NCBI RefSeq assembly: GCF_000499845.2 | Contig: NC_023758.2 | Span: forward strand, 23,487,366 to 23,551,365 | Direction of reading: 5' to 3' | Origin: Phaseolus vulgaris | Taxonomy: Eukaryota > Streptophyta > Magnoliopsida > Fabales > Fabaceae | DNA length: 64,000 nucleotides | Shown here: positions 60,801-64,000 of the stretch, in pieces | How the letters are laid out: each line of letters opens with the position of its first letter | How positions within the stretch are numbered: the first letter of the stretch is position 1 | The notes under the pieces: generated by a model | Databases searched by the model: none | Told to the model about the DNA's origin: nothing | What the model saw: only the letters and a program-made list of their open reading frames with translations | Made by a program: the position numbers and the translations under genes

Positions 60801-60955
60801 ACTTTTCCTGAGATTTAAAAAAACATCAGGAAACACGTTACCCAGGGATGGTTTAGCGGGAAAACAACAACCTGGATAAATGACTTAACGGAGGTTTTAA
60901 CCCTTGTTAATGTAAAAATAAACTCATGTTAAAAACATTTTTTCTTTTAGTGACA

Positions 60956-62142
60956 AGTGTGTATTGAGGTTTTCTAAACATTAACAAGTATCAACAGTTA
61001 TTTAAAAAATTTAACAAATTTTTATATATTTTTATTTTTTACTTTATCGTTTTTTCTTGTACATTTTCTACATACTATTTCGGAGGCACGTTAACAGAAA
61101 TGGTCTTTTGAGATACAGATAGTCCTAAAATTCAAAATTATTAATCGTAGGTATGTATACACATAGCACGCTCTTCCTATCTTTATCTCTCAATAACATG
61201 AAAGAATTCAGAATTTTCAAGTCAGACAAATATTTTTTTCTGCTTGTACTAGGGTTTTCATTGATATTTTTTTCCCTTTGCCCTATTTGGTTTTTTAAAA
61301 TCTCATGTCTCTCTTTGCCTAACTCTTAGTGGTTCATTTTCTTTCGGCGATCCGTTTTCCTTCTGGTGATTCGTTTTCCTTCTGGTTTTTCCTTCTAGAA
61401 CTTCAGAGCATTTCATGGGTTCGAAACTATCATTTGGAACACTCTCTCATTTCTCTCTTATTTGATTGTAATGATCTATAGTATTTTAGTTTTCGCTCTC
61501 ATGTTTTTGTTCTTCTACATTGCTTACAAAAGATGGAAACAAACATGATGATGATGGTGATAGTATTATTTTATAATTATAGTATAACTTGGGTGAGAAT
61601 TATACGAAGTAGAGATGTTCTTTTTGTATTAATTATTATTTTTTAAACAAAGCGTGTCACTATCTTTTACTCTTTTTTGTTTGTTTGAAGTATTGGAATT
61701 CAAAAGAGGAGCTTCTTACGAAGCACATATAGCTTAATGGATGCCATGTTGCATTAGTTATGATAAACATGAGTAGTTGCAAGAATGGTGTTAGGTTACG
61801 TATTTATGGAATACCTTTTTGTCAAATCTTACTTGGTCTTGTATTCTCTTCATTTCACAAGTGAAAGAGTTAAATTCTAGCATGTATATTGTGGTTTTAT
61901 AGGACATTCATTACCCATATGAATGTTTCATGGGATAGGAGGGTGGAGTTCCCTAATTTCTAATTGCAGTTATCCACAAGTATTATATTTTTTTCTAGTG
62001 ATGATCATTGCTCTCCCACACCTTATCTTATTGATTTTATGAAATTGAGCTGAAAATCGGAGAAAAAGTTCTCATTCTCCCAGGAATTCTCCTTTCACAA
62101 CTTATTTCTCTCAATTGACGTAATGCAGATACCCTCCTCCTC
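60956..62142. other. Intergenic DNA, no gene seen
   Basis: Mixed AT-rich and T/C-rich sequence with ttttccttctggt repeats near 61345-61395. No frame or repeat family recognised. Confidence 0.5.
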
Positions 62143-62385
62143 GTGATAGCTGTCTTTAGCAGTAAAATTAAAATAATTCCAAGCTAACTCTAGAAAGATG
62201 ATAATATAATTATGGTCAGGTGATCTCAAGTTATTTTCTAACAAATTCAATAGTAAAATTGGTAGATCAGTGTTCAAAATCCATCTGTAAGAAAAGTTAG
62301 TAATACCAATAAAGATAAAACAAAAGATTAAGATTGTTTAACAAAAAATATAAAAGAGATTAAAATAACAAATAAAAAATATTGA
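62143..62385 (-). mobile_element. LTR fragment, same family as the 16432-21633 element
   Basis: tgatagctgtc followed by diverged versions of the 16432 LTR landmarks: aacaaattcaatagtaaaatt, aaaatccatctg, aaagttagtaata and aaaagagattaaaataacaa. Only the first 240 bp of the pattern is present. Confidence 0.7.
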
Positions 62386-62689
62386 GAGGCATGTTATTGG
62401 GTAGAATGGTGTTTTGGGTGGAAGGGAGCTTTTTCTTAAAGATTAGAATTTTGGTGGAAACTGCATAATTAGTGGCACAGACTTTTCTATATTTTAAGCT
62501 TCATAATCCAGCTTCTAAATTATTTTAATATAGACTTAAATCCATGTACTAATATACAAATGTAATTATTGTGGGATATGACTGATTTTTTAGTTTTCTT
62601 GGCATAATTGAATTAGTATATATAAAGAAATCGGAGGGAGGTCACTTACCATTCACAATTAATTGTTATCAAAGGGATGTTACTTATCA

Positions 62690-62995
62690 TTCTTAATTAA
62701 TTGTTTTTTATTATTGTTGTCTCCTATAACCACTATATATAGTGGCTTCCTTCGAGCAATGTAACACAACAAAACAACAACATACAATTGCTTCCTCTCT
62801 CCTTTCATATACTCTCTATTTCTTCTCTAGGGTGTAAGTGTTTAACTCATTGTACTCTCAGTACTATTATAGTGAAAGTTTTGGCTCTCTTGCCGGTGGT
62901 TTTTTACCTCTATTTAAAGGGGTTTTCCACCTAAAAATTCTGGTATCATTCTCGATTTTCTTGTTACTTTAATTTCTCATAATCTTTGGTTGAAA
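62690..62995 (+). mobile_element. Copia-type LTR remnant
   Basis: Has a TATA-bearing promoter-like stretch (actatatatagtgg, about 62733) and then the phrase ttgccggtggttttttacct...ggggttttccacct. I know this from the 3' parts of several plant Copia LTRs. It is followed by tggtatcattctc, which may be a diverged primer site. Confidence 0.45.
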
Positions 62996-63038
62996 TTATC
63001 ACGCTTTCACACATGATATCCCTAATATTATCTTTTAA

Positions 63039-63168
63039 AATTTTTACTTTTGGCCACTTTTATATCTTTATTCCGCATTTTGTTTTCCATGTCAAATATT
63101 TTTTAACATTTTTACTTTTGGTCACTTTTATATCTTTATTATGCATTTTGTTTTCCATGTTGAATTTG
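63039..63168. repeat. Tandem duplication of about 70 bp
   Basis: tttttacttttggccacttt...cattttgttttccatgt occurs twice (about 63039-63091 and 63109-63161) with few differences. Confidence 0.8.
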
Positions 63169-63179
63169 TACAATCTATC

Positions 63180-64000
63180 TCTTATTGTACTGACCAGTGC
63201 CCGGTTCTCGGTAGTATTTTCGTTTGCTCGATTCTTTTATACCACGAGGCCTACTTGGTTCTTTTACGCCATGAGAGACCTGCTCGGTGTTTGGGCCTAT
63301 GTAAACCTGGGCCAATCACTTTGGTCAGGTTAGGCCCAGAGCGCAGGATGGGTGCACAAAGTAATTTCATTGTTGCACCTGTTAAAAGATATATTTGTGT
63401 GGTAGATATAATCTCGTTATTTTTTACAATATTTTCTTTGTTATAAATCTATTACATGTTTCTGTTGCATAACGTTTACACGTGGCTAGCTTCTATTAAC
63501 CCTAATAATATAGGGAGATGTTTGGGCAACAGAAAGTGGACCTGCGGATAACACCTGAAGATCATTGGTGCCCGCGACAGGTGGTTTTCTGTTGCCAATA
63601 AAAGTTTAACTATTTTCAGTTAAGATTCCCTGAGCTTCAGGGGGAGTGGTTGCATGTTGCATGAGCAGTGATAAAAAGGAGAATAGGTCTCAAGAAAAAG
63701 GTATGTTGTTTTTCGCACATCTTACTAAATTGTTGTTTTTCGGTGAGCCCTAACTGACTTGATCGTCGGAGTGTAATCAACAGGTAAGGCGTCTTCTATC
63801 CCAACGAAGCCTTATTCTAGGCGTAACCAGGAGTCGTGATTCTAGTTCTAGAGGAGATAGACCTAGTAGGTCGCGTTCAACCTAAAGTCAACTGGTAGTG
63901 CAGAACCGACAAGAACATTTGGCGTCCACCGTGGGGCCCGCTAAAACCAGATCCCATCCACACTTTGTTCAAACTCGTAGAAGGAGATGAGGAACGCAAG
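63180..64000 (+). mobile_element. Gypsy LTR retrotransposon: LTR end, primer site, start of internal region
   Basis: The 5' LTR ends ...gacaagaaca at about 63917 and is followed by TGGCGTCCACCGTGGGGC (63920-63937), a primer-site region typical of some plant gypsy elements. The element continues beyond the window. The LTR start was not located; the GC-richer sequence from about 63180 seems to belong to it. A hairpin is possible at 63520-63595 (gcaacagaaa ... tttctgttgc). Confidence 0.6.

Larger units (their letters stand above)
52193..60952. mobile_element. Probable CACTA element (outer) carrying host gene fragments
   Basis: The right end reads ttttttcttttagtg (complement CACTAAAAGAAAAA) to 60952. 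The left end is tactaaaaaaaaa at 52193, one base off CACTA. Both are flanked by aca (52190-52192 and 60953-60955). Subterminal tandem arrays built on acggaggttt / aaaacct phrases occur near both ends (52280-52980 and 60570-60935), supporting one element of 8.76 kb. A smaller CACTA (56305-60360) is nested inside, leaving about 4.7 kb of its own sequence. It holds gamma-coatomer exons and no visible transposase. The decayed left end keeps confidence moderate. Confidence 0.6.

Overview
The window is plant nuclear DNA, most likely from a Phaseoleae legume (Vigna or Phaseolus type). Evidence: very AT-rich spacers, a spliced cytosolic ribosomal protein gene with a plant-type promoter (telo-box plus site II), a SAUR auxin-response gene, LTR retrotransposons with tRNA-Met primer sites, CACTA, MULE, hAT and Stowaway DNA elements, and a short 'TRIM' repeat that I associate with legumes. 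The genus is inferred from memory, not proven.

Only two intact protein-coding genes are supported: an intronless SAUR (34605-34919, +) and a two-exon 60S ribosomal protein L8/uL2 gene (46994-48417, -). Almost everything else that can be recognised is mobile DNA or its debris.

Layout. 1-3240: AT-rich spacer with a foldback repeat. 3500-5110: decayed Copia pol (-). 5635-6261: hAT-type MITE with 8-bp target duplication. 6345-6670: Ty3/gypsy integrase scrap (+). 7319-7433: TRIM remnant. 8870-10300: 3' part of an L1-like LINE (-). 13081-29400: a nested retrotransposon complex. A Copia (Copia-1) lies beside a TRIM; a second, non-autonomous Copia (Copia-2, 13473-24483) sits in its 5' LTR; a non-autonomous gypsy-type element (16432-21633) sits inside Copia-2; and a solo LTR (26620-27611) interrupts the Copia-1 pol. 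29400-34100: microsatellite-like AT-rich DNA. 34263-35140: SAUR gene and flanks. 39309-42439: CACTA element carrying a TRIM, a solo LTR and a long hairpin. 42820-45600: LINE scrap, Stowaway-like MITE, Copia scrap. 46994-48600: RPL8 and promoter. 48606-51042: cluster of related MULE-type MITEs directly upstream of RPL8. 52193-60952: a probable CACTA carrying gamma-coatomer exons. A second CACTA (56305-60360) is nested inside it and carries exons of an RHD6/RSL1-like bHLH gene and of a J-domain-like chloroplast protein gene. 62143-64000: LTR fragments, and the 3' part of a gypsy LTR followed by its primer-binding site, running off the window.

The most interesting part is 52193-60952: two nested Pack-CACTA-like elements that together hold pieces of at least three unrelated host genes with splice sites still visible. 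The MITE cluster abutting the RPL8 promoter and the AACAACCGATTGTT motif scattered through Copia-2 are also worth follow-up. All identifications rest on reading translated motifs and repeat ends by eye; no database search was possible.
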